Part shown: piece by piece, positions 45,200 to 56,885 of the stretch
Layout of the letters: the number at the start of each line of letters is the position of its first letter
Numbering within the stretch: position 1 is the stretch's first letter
Source: Anisodus tanguticus
Lineage: Eukaryota; Streptophyta; Magnoliopsida; Solanales; Solanaceae
NCBI GenBank assembly: GCA_034509755.1
Contig: CM067542.1
Coordinates: 16,559,001 to 16,623,000 of the forward strand
DNA length: 64,000 bases
Direction: 5' to 3'
Notes under the pieces: model-generated
The model's database searches: none
The model's input: the letters and a program-made list of their open reading frames with translations, nothing else
Told to the model about the DNA's origin: nothing
Position numbers and translations under genes: made by a program

Positions 45200-46089
45200 A
45201 ATAATTGCAGAAACGGGAAGTAAGTAAATATATAAATTGCTAGAAAGGATAAACTAAAGATTACAACAAATTGGAATCAAGAACGTTACAAACTCCTTGT
45301 GATTTGCTGAGTCGAGTGATGACATTCTGTCTTTAAGACAAAATTGCCCCGTATATATTCTTTTATGTTGTCGGGCAATAGTCTCTCAAGATACAACAAC
45401 AATTTAACAAATGAGCAAAGGAAACTCAAGTGTTACTCTTGAAGAACTTTGAGTATAGTAAACTTGCTAGAGAGGAAGAAAAAGATTTCAGAAAATTCTG
45501 TAAGTGTTTTCTTAGTGTTGAAAAATTGAGCCAAATGCCTCAATTTATAATGTAATGAGATGACCCCTCAACTAGACAACTAATGACCTTCAATAGCCAT
45601 GTAATGACACTTATTGAGGGGTTACATTCAACCAAATAATGGCTGAATTCATGTGCCAAATAATGGAGATTCAATGCTCCAAAACCAGCCAAAAAGTCAA
45701 AACTTTCCATCTTCCCGTCGCAGCATTCTGCCTCCGAAGTGCCGCGGCTCCAGTGGCTGAACACCAAATTAGCGTCGCGGCGCAACGGTGACTCGGCTCC
45801 GATGGGGCTGCGCCGCGGCCCTTCGCGGCGATTTCCGACTCGTTTCATCTTACACTTTGTACACTTCTTCCTTCGTTTACCAACGTGGAATATTTTGTCA
45901 TTTGCCCAATAACCGTCCATCATTCTATTTCTCAAACGTCTCACTTACGTACCAATATTTCTTTCACTAATGAAATTTGCGATACTTGGCACTACGTGTA
46001 CACGTGTGTGGAAACGATGTTTCCGACGTGCGAGACCCCAATTGTTTGAGTCATAAATAATGAGATAAATTTAATTCCACATTAGTAAA
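45200..46089 (-). repeat. B-like LTR fragment downstream of the WRKY gene
   Basis: It aligns with 9683-10477 and, reversed, with 23318-24276. The right end is recognisable as the LTR start (ACATTAGTAAATTTTCAATA, where intact copies end TCCAACA). The left LTR terminus is missing. It includes the GC-rich CGCCGCGGC block (45735-45835). No internal domain or partner LTR lies nearby. Confidence 0.8.
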
Positions 46090-46246
46090 TTTTCAATAAT
46101 TTCTTCACCCAAGGGAACGTTCATTATATTTACATTATAGGAGTATGCGTTTGGTTTGGTTAGAAGGTGAGAGGATAGGGGTTTAAGAGGGAGAAACCAC
46201 CCTCTAGACGTAAAATGGATATTTGATGATACTCAATATTAATAAT

Positions 46247-47190
46247 TGTTGATGTTGGATGGATGTTGTGACAACATCTGTAAATGCTCAGGACAACATC
46301 TTATGAAAATAAGAATGTTGCCTGCGATGTTGTGACAACATTCCTGACAACATCCCTGTAACGATTTTGCCTATTCTTCCGGCCAAAACAGGTTGTGTTA
46401 CTGTGAGTAAAAAATGACCTAGGCAAACTAACAATGATGTTGTGTTTAAAACGTGGTAAAAGAAACAGTCAAAGCTTGGAGAGGAAGCAGCGTGAAGACC
46501 AAGTCCAGAACGTTGAGCTTTTGAAGGAGCAAGAACCGATCCAAGCTGAAGCCTTCTTTTACTCAGCCTCCGCAACCAACCAGTGAGGATTTCAAGGGAA
46601 GTTCCACACTATAAATAGAAGGGAACTTCAGAGTATCGATATCCAGAATTGAACGAGAAAAATTACCAAGAGAACTCTCGGATATTCACCTTAGAAACTG
46701 GATCAACACACTTAGCCTAAAGTTGTATAACAACATCTAGTCCCACATTACTACTACTGCTCGATTCTAGATCAAGCTTATATTTCAAGCAATAGTAATG
46801 AAGATGTTGTATTTATCTTTTTAGATCTTTTAACTTTAGGCTGAAGTCATATGCGACTTCATTTTTGTTTGTAATTTCTTTTTCGCATTTATTGTTCAAT
46901 CTTGTAAAAAGAAATTCATATGTAATTGTATATAATTTATACAACTCTTTGGCCATTGACCATCAAGGGATAAATTAATATATACCCTTGAAAATATAAA
47001 CCTTGTGTCTCTTTACTTTTCCGCTGCATTTACCCTATAAATGTTTATAACTGTTTTATCACAATGTTGCCTCAGATGTTGACACAACATTGAAGGCAAC
47101 ATCTGCAACATCTAGAAACTGTTTAATTGCTTTAGCTGTTACTGTTTTATTCTTACATATTCTTGCTTATCCGTAGCCCCGGGACTAACA
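46247..47190 (+). repeat. 5' LTR of element G
   Basis: Limits are TGTTGATGTTGG and GGGACTAACA. A CTATAAATAG TATA box lies near 46610. It holds three copies of the palindrome ATGTTG-NNN-CAACAT (46263, 46327 and 47076). Confidence 0.92.
46609..46619 (+). promoter_or_regulatory. TATA box of the G 5' LTR
   Basis: ACTATAAATAG occurs in both LTR copies (the second is GCTATAAATAG near 55791). It sits about 360 bp into the LTR, the normal place for the U3 promoter of a retrotransposon. Confidence 0.7.
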
Positions 47191-47192
47191 AG

Positions 47193-47204
47193 TGGTATCA
47201 GAGC
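47193..47204 (+). other. Primer-binding site of element G
   Basis: TGGTATCAGAGC lies two bases after the 5' LTR. It is a perfect match to the plant initiator tRNA-Met complement. Confidence 0.95.
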
Positions 47205-47247
47205 CAACACTTGATACAATAAGTGTTTGATTCTGAATATTACGGCT

Positions 47248-49095
47248 ATGGACTTAGCTATACAAAACGTTGGTAGACTTCCAATTCTTGACGGAACTAA
47301 CTATGCCTATTGGAAAATCCGACTACGTTTGCACATCAAATCCATTGATGTTCGAGCTTGGAGATCAGTCTCCGAAGGCTATGTGATTCCCAAGTACCCA
47401 GCAGACGAAGATGGTGATGTACTTACCAAACCCGAATCTGAATGGACCGCGGAAGAGAACAACAGTGCGAGCTTCAATGAAAAGGCCCTAAATGCGATAT
47501 TTGGATGTGTAGATCTATATATGTTCAAACTAATCCAGAATTGTACTACGGCCAAGGACGCTTGGGAGACCTTACAAACTCATTGTGAATGTACCTCAAG
47601 TGTACGACGTACAAAGCTTCGCATGATTTGAGCCAGTACGAACGCTTAAGGATGGAAGAATCTGAAGACATAAAATCCTATTTTGAAAAGTTAATTGACA
47701 TTGCTAATCAGTGTCAAGTGCTTGGTTCTCATTTAACCAACATACAACTTGTGGATAAAGCTCTCAGATCTCTTCGTGAAAGGTTTAATACTAAGATTTG
47801 TGCTATTGAAGAGACTCATAATCTTGCTACTATGGATCTACATGCCTTAATGAGCATCTTTCAAACATATGAGATGAACATGAAGAGGCAAAAAGATCTG
47901 TATAAAGACAAGACTTTGACACTCCAAGGACAAACCTCGGAAACTGAATTGGAAAACGAGGAAGAAAACTTGGAGGAACTGGGAAATGGCGCAACTGTTG
48001 CCTTACTTACTCGTCGATTCAATTCGATGGTGAAAAAGATCAACATTGATCGGAATAAAGCCAAATAAAAACAACATCAAAACCCATTCTTCAATAAACA
48101 GCCGAATATGTCACCTTCTGAGCAAAGAAATCACAATCCACTGAGGAAATCTAACTCCGACAGTACCAATTTCAATCCCAAGCAACTCGAGGGAGTGCAG
48201 TGTCATGCATGCTCGGGTTGGGGACACTATGCTAATGAGTGTGCAAATACCCTTAGAAAAATTGGTAAGGTTATGTGGGTAACTCTCAGTGATGATGAGA
48301 ACGAAGAGGAGGAAAGAGATCAAGAAGAAGAACCACGGGCAAGCGTCGGTGACCATGTTCGAACATTCACTGTCCGACGATGAAGATGTTATTGACAATG
48401 TTGCGACAACATCAGACTCAACATATGGAATGTCTTCAACATCAGAGAGGTATGTATACTTTGACTATTCTGATGTAAATTGTTTTAGTGGATTTATTTT
48501 TTCATCTGAGGCTATAAATTTGGATCTAGTTGACTCCAAAGACGACGTAATAAAGGAATTACAAAATCTGTGTAAAGCCTTAATCACCGAATCTGAGCAA
48601 CTAGACTCAAAAGAAAAATTATTGGCTCTTGAGAATAGCAATCTGAAAGGCACAATCAACCGATTAGAGGTGGTACTTACCAAGAAGGACCTAGAGCTTG
48701 GTAAGATTCGTGCATGACTGAACGTAGCTGAGACCACCTTTCAAAGGCTCAACATGGGAACTTCCAAACTGGATGAAATATTAAACTTCAATAATCCTAC
48801 AAGGGCTGGGCTTGTGTACCAATCTCCTAGCAAAACAAATACTTCCAGAATCCATAGTCAAACTGAGAGGATAAAATTTGTCAAAGAAAATACGAGCAAC
48901 TCTCAGATCACTGAAATTGGATCGAAGTTTGTATGTAGCTTCTGTAAAAAGTTAGGACATCTTATGCCCTACTGCTACAAACTTCAAAACTCTGCACTCA
49001 AGATATTGCCTAAAATGTCATCAGCAATGTTGCCCAACATCACTGACAACATTCAAAGCAACCTGCCTGAAAGCAGAAGGAAGAAAAAGAAATAA
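47248..49095 (+). pseudogene. Element G gag with two zinc knuckles (broken)
   Basis: The start ATG at 47248 gives VGRLPILDGTNYAYWKIRL and FGCVDLYMFKLIQNC, and a shift near 47630 leads to SQYERLRMEESEDIKSYF. Later come SHLTNIQLVDKALRSL and a coiled-coil-like acidic stretch. A stop at 48066 precedes the first knuckle, CHACSGWGHYANEC (CX2CX4HX4C, near 48205). After a further shift at about 48300 and a TGA at 48716, the second knuckle is CSFCKKLGHLMPYC (near 48935). Two knuckles and an extended C-terminus are common in Sirevirus gag. Four lesions break it. Confidence 0.87.
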
Positions 49096-49104
49096 GTACC
49101 CAAA

Positions 49105-49430
49105 TTGAATTTGAAATGTAATGTGTGCATAACTACTTTGCGTACTAACATTACAGGGTCTTGGTATTTCGATATTGGCTGCTCACGTCATATGACAGGT
49201 ACCAAAAGCCTATTGAAGGAGTATGGAGCATTCAATGGAGGATACATGACCTTTGGAGGAGGAAGTAAGAGTAAGATAATTGGTAAAGGAACTCTTAATG
49301 TTCCGGATGTACCAGCCTTGAAAATTATTCTTCATGTAGAAGGTTTGGTTGCTAATCTTCTTAGCATAAGCCAACTATGTGATGATGATCTCGAGGTGAA
49401 ATTCAACAAGCTTTGATGCAAGGTTACAGA
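49105..49430 (+). pseudogene. Element G aspartic protease
   Basis: GSWYFDIGCSRHMTG is the active-site region. Copia proteases normally read DSGCSRHMTG, so Ser has become Ile next to the catalytic Asp. The flap-like YMTFGGGSKSKIIGKG and the downstream VEGLVANLLSISQLCD are normal for the lineage. A stop after FNKL and a shift before 49540 separate it from integrase. Confidence 0.85.
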
Positions 49431-49539
49431 TTCTGCAGATAAATGTGTCATGTCAGGAACCCGAACGGGAGATAATTGCTACCTAGTCAGTAGATAAGAG
49501 TTTTGCAACTTCGCAAAGGTAGGTGACCTAATACTTTGA

Positions 49540-50700
49540 CATCAAAAGTTGGGACATGTCAACTACGGCACCTTGGAGAAGCTGATCTCATTTGAAGCTA
49601 TCAGAGGCATTCTCAGACTGGATCCAAAAGATAAAACTTTGTGTGAAGATTGTTTGAAAGGAAAGAAGACCCGAGTCTCTCATAATGTTGTCCAACGTGA
49701 CAGACAACATTCAGGTACATCTCATTGTTTCCAATTATTGCATATGGATCTTATGGGTCCAATCGAGGTAGATAGCCTAGGAGGAATGGATATTCTTATG
49801 TGATAGTAGATGATTTTTCCAGATTCACTTGGATCTATTTTTTAAAAGAAAAATCACAAACCTTTGAGATGTTTAGAACACTTTACTCTAGGATTAAAAA
49901 TCTGTTTTGTTCTTCGATTTTCAGAATTAGATCTGATCATGGAAAGGAGTTTGAAAATCAAATCTTTGCAAAATTCTGCGAAAATAAAGGCATATTCCAT
50001 GAATTTTCGGCACCAAAAACACCACAACAAAATGGGGTTGCCGAGAGAAAGAACAGAACTCTACAAGAAATGGCTAGAATTATGTTAAGTTCTAAGCAAG
50101 TGTCAAAAAGGTTTTGGGCAGAAGCCTTGAACACGGCATGTCACATAACTAATAGAATTTATTTAAGGCCAGGGACCAAGATGACACCCTATTAACTGTT
50201 AAATGGAAAGAAACCTACAATGCGGTACTTTCATGTCTTTGGGTGTGTGTGCTATATTCTTAATGACAGGGATAAACTGGCCAAATTTGACTCTAAGAGT
50301 GACAAGGGAATATTCGTTGGCTACTCTCAGAATAGCCATGCTTATCGAATATACAATCTTCGGACAAAGACCATACAAGAATCAATCAATGTTATTTTCG
50401 ATGACCTGCTGGATATATCTGGTAGATCTTCAGAAAATAACATTGTGGTTACAGTTGAAGAGGAGCAACCCACAGAAGAAACAAATGTAGTCCCAGATGT
50501 TGTCCCAACATCAGAGGAAACATCTGAACCTCAAAAAGAGAACACAGGGGACGAAATCGAGGAGGAATCTGCTACCGAACTGAATGATCAAGTGAGAAGA
50601 GACCCTCCATCGAGGATTAGAAGGAATCATCCACCAGACCAGGTGATAGGGGGAGTTTTTGAGGAGAGGCGTACAAGATGGAAAGAGCCAGTAAATTAAC
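49540..50700 (+). pseudogene. Element G integrase (broken)
   Basis: LGHVNYGTLEKL and CEDCLKGKKTR form the zinc-binding end. LHMDLMGP, RSDHGKEFEN and NGVAERKNRTLQ give the three catalytic acids (D, D, E), all retained. A stop at 49801-49803, removed by one shift, breaks the first part. TPY is followed by TAA (near 50193), where Glu is usual. The C-terminal part has FGCVCYILNDRDKLAKFD, GIFVGYSQNSHAYRIYN and an acidic linker containing two palindrome-encoded peptides. It ends RWKEPVN before a TAA at 50697-50699. Confidence 0.87.
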
Positions 50701-50705
50701 GAGAA

Positions 50706-52299
50706 ATGGTAAGGTATGTGTGCGTGTCCACCATATATCAACAGGTAAGTCTCTCTTGTCTTACATCTACTTTGGAACCTAAAAATATTAGGGAAGCATT
50801 AAAAGATAATTTTTGGATTCAAGCCATGCAAGAAGAGCTTGAACAATTTGCCCGAAATGAGGTTTGGGACTTGGTACCACGACCCAACAACACAAATGTT
50901 ATTGGGACCAAGTGGATATTCAAAAACAAATCAAATGAGTTAGGGAAGATTGTCAGGAACAAAGCTCGACTTGTTGCTCAAGGATATACACAAGTAGAAG
51001 GTATCGACTATGACGAGACCTTCGCTCATATGGCTAGAATTGAGTCAATAAGATTGCTTCTTGCTATTGCTTGCTATCTAAAGATTACCTTGCACCAAAT
51101 GGACGTTAAAGGTGCCTTCCTCAATGGATACTTGGACAAAGAAGTATATGTTGAACAACCAAATGGATTTGAGGATCCTCACCATCCACATCATGTGTAC
51201 AAGCTCAAGAAAGCTTTGTATGGACTAAAACAAGCACCATGTGCATGGTATGGTCGTCTAACTAACTTTCTTGTTGAGTTTGGTTTTACCCGTGGAGAAG
51301 CTGACAGAACATTATTCATTAAAAGACACGGTGTAGATGTAATAATAACTCAAATCTATGTTGATGATATTGTTTTTGGTTCGACTACAGAATCACTAGT
51401 AAAGTCTTTTGTCGAAGCAATGTCGATAACATTTGAGATGAGCATGATTGGAGAACTAACATTTTTCTTAGGCTTACAGATTAAACAGAATGAAGATGTG
51501 ATCTTTGTATCTCAAAGCAAATACGCCAAGAATCTTGTTAGGAGATTTGGTATGGAAAATGCTAAACATATGAAGACTCCAATGGGCTCTGCGCAACAGG
51601 TATGTAAAGACGATGTTGGACAAGATGTTGACCCAACATTATACCGATCTATGATAGGTAGCCTTTTATACCTTACCGCCAGCCGCCTTGATATCATGTT
51701 TAGCGTATGTGTTTGCGCCAGGTTCCAAGCCAGTCCCAAGGTATCTCATCTTAATGCTGTGAAACGTATCATTCGGTATGTTGTCGGTACAAGTGACTTG
51801 GGAATTTGGTACTCCAAAGACACTAATCCTAATCTAATAGGATATAGTGACTCGGATTGGGCCGGTGATGTAGACGATAGAAAAAGCCCTAGTGGTGGGT
51901 GTTTCTATCTTGGCAATAATCTAGTCTCATGGTACAGTCGTAAACAAAATTGTGTATCACTCTCGACTGCCGAATCTGAATATGTGGTAGCCGGAAGTTG
52001 TTGTGCTCAACTGATTTGGTTACGACATATGCTAGATGACTATGACATATCTAATAACTCCATGATTTTGTACTATGATAATCTGAGTGCTATTAATATT
52101 TCCAAAAATCTAGTTCAGCATTCACGTACAAAGCACATAGACATAAGACATCATTTTTAAAAGACTTAGTGGAAAAATAGCTAGTTCAAATCGAACACGT
52201 TGATACTCTTTTTCAACTGGCTGACATTTTTACCAAACCTTTAAATCATGAGAGATTTTCTAGCTTGAAAAAATCTCTTGGTCTCTGTTTTCTTTGAAA
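50706..52299 (+). pseudogene. Element G reverse transcriptase and RNase H (one shift near the end)
   Basis: A 484-codon open frame holds the whole RT: EPKNIREALKDNFWIQAM, NEVWDLVPRP, GTKWIFKNK, ARLVAQGYTQVEGIDYDETF, HQMDVKGAFLNGYL, YGLKQAPCAW and the catalytic YVDD (51357-51368). Connection and RNase H follow with YSDSDWAGDVDDRKS, STAESEYVVAG and YYDNLSAINISKN, all acidic residues kept. After IRHHF a shift at about 52160 leads to the expected tail, IEHVDTLFQLADIFTKPL (52193-52240). It is continuous upstream with the integrase frame except for the TAA at 50697. It is the best preserved coding region among the retroelements here. Confidence 0.9.
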
Positions 52300-53041
52300 A
52301 TAAGACAGACTAGATAGATGTTGTCCAAAATGTTGTCCTAACATTCTAGGTAACATTTATCGTTGAGTCAATATGCAGGATAAGTGTTGTAATGATGTTG
52401 CATTTTTTAAAAAAAAAGATTCAAGCATGACTCTAAAAGGACAAGATATGAAGGCGAAGCCTCTACTAAAAGATTTGGATGTATACAAAAAAAGAGCAAA
52501 TCTCTAAGATTGGTATCGTTCCTATTCTATAGGAGTACCACGTGTTCAAAAAGGTTGAAAATTCCTCAATATTTTTTTTAATCTGTATGTGTTCAACTAA
52601 GTTGATTAAGGACAATGGTAAAATGTTACATTAGTCCAGCGATTAGTCTCATAGGGAACATGTACGGAATTATTATTTGCCAAATTAGAAAATCCTTGGA
52701 GTCTCATAATGCTTGTTTAACTTTGAAATGTTGCCAACATCATCAACAACATCGTGTTCCAGTACATTGATCAAACTAGTTTATCTTATTTTATTCATGT
52801 TTTTGATATTTAAAAAGTCTCTGTTTTTAACTGGAAGTCCAAAAATTCTGGATGACCATTTTTTTTAAATGATGATATGTGATATGACAATCCTATTTTA
52901 GGTGTGTAAAGAGTTTTTATTCTTCTATATAATCTAAATTTAAGGAAAATGAGTTTAAGTGTAAGTATACTTTGCCATAATAAAACCTCCCAATTTTTGT
53001 TTTGGAATTGTCACATCAGCCGACCACCAACCCATTAAACC
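52300..53041 (+). other. Non-coding spacer of element G between RNase H and ORF3
   Basis: AT-rich, without coding signature. It holds palindrome copies near 52330 and 52728 and a run of imperfect ATGTTGTCC words. Confidence 0.6.
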
Positions 53042-54763
53042 ATGGCAGCCCAAACAACACCGTCATTTCTCAAAACCCAAAGCTTCTCCAACACACCCAA
53101 TCCTTCAAAAGCCTCTCCCATGTCCGTGTCCCCAAAATCAACAAACACCAAAGATTATTCTCCAATGTCGACTAGTCCAGCAAATAATGACAAGGTTTAT
53201 AAGCATTATACTTCCATCAATGACTTGAGACCTGTCGAGGAGGACTGCACACAAGCTATGATCCTGCTTGGTTCAAATAAGCCATTACAGGTGAGCTACC
53301 CAGGCGATAATGAAAACCCAATCGATGTTGATGCAACATCTGATTTCTCGAACCTTGCCTCAAAATCGACATTTCCGACGCAAAGGTCAAAGAGGGTTTT
53401 CGAAAACCAATTCGGTGAATACCAATCTGCCAAAAGATCCAGGGAAGAGTCGACTTTCCCTGTTGATACTACCACAAGCAGAAGCACGGCCACCAATTTC
53501 AGTGAGCCCAGTTCTTCCAGAACTCCATCGACTTCCACTCCACAAGTAGAATCTGAGAAGGAAAAAGAAGAAAAGAGATGTCTGATGACACACCTTTACG
53601 AAACTTCATTCCTAAAGGGGTCCATAGAACATACTTGAATTTTGATAAATATGTTGCCTCAACATCAAAGGCAACAGACGAGAAAATAGACCCAGACTAT
53701 GTTGCCCCAACATCCGAGGCAACACCTGCAGCCACCTCACCCGAACAAGTATACACAGAATCTGAAACAGATTCTGAGGTAATTCCCTACTCTTCCATGT
53801 TTCAAACTAAATCATGCTCCCAAGAATTGGAATTGGTTTAAGAATAGAGGAGTTAGAGGGGAGAAGGTGATTGACCTAACTTCATTCTCCAAAAATGGTT
53901 TAGTTGATTGCTTAAGTAGTCGAAACATCTTAAGCTTTGTATCTAGTAAGAATCCTTATTGTGAGAAGGTGATTAGAGTGTTCTATGCTAATCTGATGCT
54001 TTCTGTTAAGGACACAACCTCAAAGAAATTTGGGAAAGTGTACCTATCCAACAAGGTATACAATTTTACACCTAATATCATCAACTCTACCCTTGGGATA
54101 ATTATTAGTAAAAGAGAACCTCAACTAAACCCCACTGTGGAGGAACTCAATTCAATGATCAAGTACCTTACAGGGAATTTGATCACTGTTTGGGCTCCTC
54201 GCAGCCCTGTGTCGAAACTCACTACCTTGTTTGCCACTTTGCACAAACTTTCTATATACAACTGGCTACCCTCTCTCAACGAGACAGTAGTGACCCTTGA
54301 TCAAGCATCACTGCTTTTAAAGATTGGAAGGAATCAGAAATTTGACTTAGGAACACTTATATTCAACCATGTTGTCAACTTGGCAGAAAAACAAAGCAAC
54401 TCTGCCCTTCCATGCCCCTCCTTGATTTTTCAAATCATGCTCAACTAAGGTTTTAAGACTCCAAAAGGAGAAAAGTTGAGTCTAGCCTTAGAGGTTTACT
54501 TAGTACAACGAGCAGTTGTTAACAGCAGTGACATGGTTATTGACCTGCCCTGGAAGAAATATGAATGGGACACTAACACATCAAAGGATCTTGCCGACAT
54601 TCCTGACAACATTACTCAAGGACAGGTCCCAATGTCCAAAGACTGGCTACGACAGCACATTGCTGAACTTGACAGACAAATTCAAGAACTAGTGCGAGCC
54701 AGGAACTATTACATGGGCTTACTTTCTTCACAAAAAGGGGGAGATGATGCGATGCGATCTTGA
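53042..54763 (+). pseudogene. Element G third ORF (env-position), broken into frames
   Basis: The ATG at 53042 opens a Ser/Thr/Pro-rich N-terminal part (about 180 residues). A shift near 53580 gives RNFIPKGVHRTYLNFDKY and two repeats of YVA(S/P)TS. After another shift near 53840 a folded-looking domain runs FYANLMLSVKDTTSKKFGKVYL, with YNFTPNIINSTLGI and WAPRSPVSKLTTLFATLHKL (53965-54245). This resembles the putative plant transposon protein domain found beside some LTR elements. The last part, after a TAA at 54446, ends with a coiled-coil-like LRQHIAELDRQIQELVRARN. No signal peptide or clear membrane span is seen, so an envelope role is not supported. Function is unknown. Confidence 0.75.
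54732..54744 (+). other. Distal polypurine-like tract of element G
   Basis: AAAAAGGGGGAGA lies at the end of ORF3, about 690 bp before the 3' LTR. Sireviruses are known to carry extra polypurine-like tracts upstream of the true one. Confidence 0.6.
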
Positions 54764-55412
54764 TTGCTTTGGAAGCGGGACAGACGAGGGGAGTTGCGAT
54801 GCGATCTGCCGCTTGAAGCAGACGACGACGGGGAGCAGCATGCGATAAGGGTGCATGTAATGATGCAGGGGAGAGGATGTGAGATGATTGATTGCTAACT
54901 ACTTCTGAAGCCATGGAGATGAAGATGGTGTTGCATAGAGTGATTGATCAAAAAAAGCGGCTGAAAGCTATTGTGACTTGATTACTCTAGTCAAGGATGC
55001 TTATGTTGATGGAGTGTTGATTCCATAATGAATGTTTATTTGAATAGTGGACTATACTGACATTACTGACATTTGGAATATTATTTGTGTTTGTATTTTT
55101 TTACTTTGAGACATTTGGTCTGTTCTTGCAGACATTGTGACTGCTTTCAAAAGCTATTTATATATGTTTGCCTGATGTGGATTGTTATGAATGGTTACTG
55201 TAGACTGATTATGCAGTTGCCGTAAGTAAGTCACGACTAACGAACATAACTCCTATCCGATCAAATCATCGATACAACACTCGCTTGAAATTTGCTACCT
55301 TGCGGAGTTAAGGGGAGCATAACAATGATCCTACTGATTCTTGGAATGTAAGGACTATATCGGGAATCAGTATCCTAGTCATTTTCGCTTCGTATGGAGT
55401 TTTGTGAAGAAA
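54764..55412 (+). other. Non-coding 3' region of element G
   Basis: It contains GATGCGATC repeats near 54745-54850 and no coding signature. Long 3' non-coding regions before the LTR fit the Sirevirus lineage. Confidence 0.6.
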
Positions 55413-55429
55413 GGCAAAAATGGGGAGAT
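55413..55429 (+). other. Proximal polypurine tract of element G
   Basis: GGCAAAAATGGGGAGAT immediately precedes the 3' LTR. Confidence 0.8.
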
Positions 55430-56365
55430 TGTTGATGTTGGATGGATGTTGTGACAACATCTGTAAATGCTTAGGACAACATCTTATGAAAATAAGAATG
55501 TTGCCTGCGATGTTGTGACAACATTCCTGACAACATCCCTATAACGATTTTGCCTATTTTTCCGGCCAAAACAGGTTGTGTTACTGTGAGTAAAAAATGA
55601 CCTAGGCAAACTAACAATGATGTTGTGTTTAAAACGTGGTTAAAGAAACAATCAAAGCTTGGAGAGGAAGCAGCGTGAAGACCAAGTCCAGAACGTTGAG
55701 CTTTTGAAGGAGCAAGAACCGGTCCAAGCTGAAGCCTTCTTTTACTCAGCCTCCACAATCAACCAGTGAGGATTTCAAGGGAAGTTCCACGCTATAAATA
55801 GAAGGGAACTTCAGAGTATCGATATCCAGAATTGAACGAGAAAAATTACCAAGAGAACTCTCGGATATTCACCTTAGAAACTCGGATCAACACACTTAGC
55901 CTAAAGTAGTATAACAACATCTAGTCCCACATTACTACGTCGCTCGATTCTAGATCAAGCTTATATTTCAAGCAATAGTAATGAAGATGTTGTATTTATC
56001 TTTTTAGATCTTTTAACTTTAGGCTGAAGTCATATGCGACTTCATTTTTGTTTGTAATTTCTTTTTCGCATTTATTGTTCAATCTTGTAAAAAGAAATTC
56101 ATTTGTAATTGTATATAATTTATACAATTCTTTGGTCATTGACCATCAAGGGATATATTAATATATACCCTTGAAAATATAAACCTTATGTCTCTTTACT
56201 TTTCCGCTGCATTTACTCTATAAAGGTTTATAACTGTTTTATCACAATGTTGCCTCAGATGTTGACACAACACTGAAGGCAACATCCAGAAACTGTTTTA
56301 ATTGCTTTAGTTGTTACTGTTTTATTCTTACATATTCTTGCTTATCCGTAGCTCCGGGACTAACA
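55430..56365 (+). repeat. 3' LTR of element G
   Basis: Same limits as the 5' LTR, TGTTGATGTTGG and GGGACTAACA. Differences include CTC to CTT near the start, a TTAAA/TAAAA change, and loss of an ATCTGCAAC repeat near 56285. Confidence 0.92.
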
Positions 56366-56885
56366 ATAACTACTACAAGATTTAACCTATATATATAAGA
56401 AATTATACTATTATTATATGCGGTAGCAGATAACCTGTCTTATTTAAAATTATAAAATTTACTTTTTAACGAGGATCCTCTAAATATCTTTTGAATGATC
56501 TGGTGGTTTGTAAATTTTTTCTAACACTATCCCGTATATAAGTTAAACTCTTTTGATTTTGTAACAATTTAATTGCAAAGAAGGTTCTAAATTTTATGGT
56601 TTCTTTGGCACATCGAAAGGCAAACCTAGGTAGGATTTGCACCAAGTAAACGATTCAAAAGGTGTTATTAAAAACTTAGCCAATTTTTTCAACGTATTTA
56701 AATTTTATTCGAAGAGGGCAAACATTATATCTGAGCTTGAAGTTTAGCTCAGGCCTACACTTGAGGTCTTGAAGAAGAGGGCAAACTATTACTGCTACTA
56801 CTTTTTCGAATTCTAATGTCCAAGCTTCTGCTATTTGCATCACTTAGTTGGGTAGAATATGCATCATGCTACTTCTTCTTGAGAC
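56366..56885. other. AT-rich intergenic DNA
   Basis: Nothing coding or repeated is recognised in these 520 bases. Confidence 0.55.

Larger units (their letters stand above)
46247..56365 (+). mobile_element. Element G: Sirevirus-like Copia element with third ORF, nearly complete
   Basis: LTRs of 944 and 936 bp (46247-47190 and 55430-56365) differ at about 25-30 sites by eye. Flanks ATAAT and ATAAC match at 4 of 5. The primer-binding site, gag with two zinc knuckles, protease, integrase, RT, RNase H, a third ORF at the env position and a terminal polypurine tract are all present in order. The RT type, the extra ORF after RNase H and the long non-coding 3' part point to the Sirevirus (SIRE/Maximus) lineage. 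Lesions are single stops and shifts. This is the youngest complete element in the window. Confidence 0.92.

Noticed and set aside
53042..54763. True viral envelope gene in element G
   Set aside because: No signal peptide, furin-like site or membrane helix is visible; only the position is env-like.
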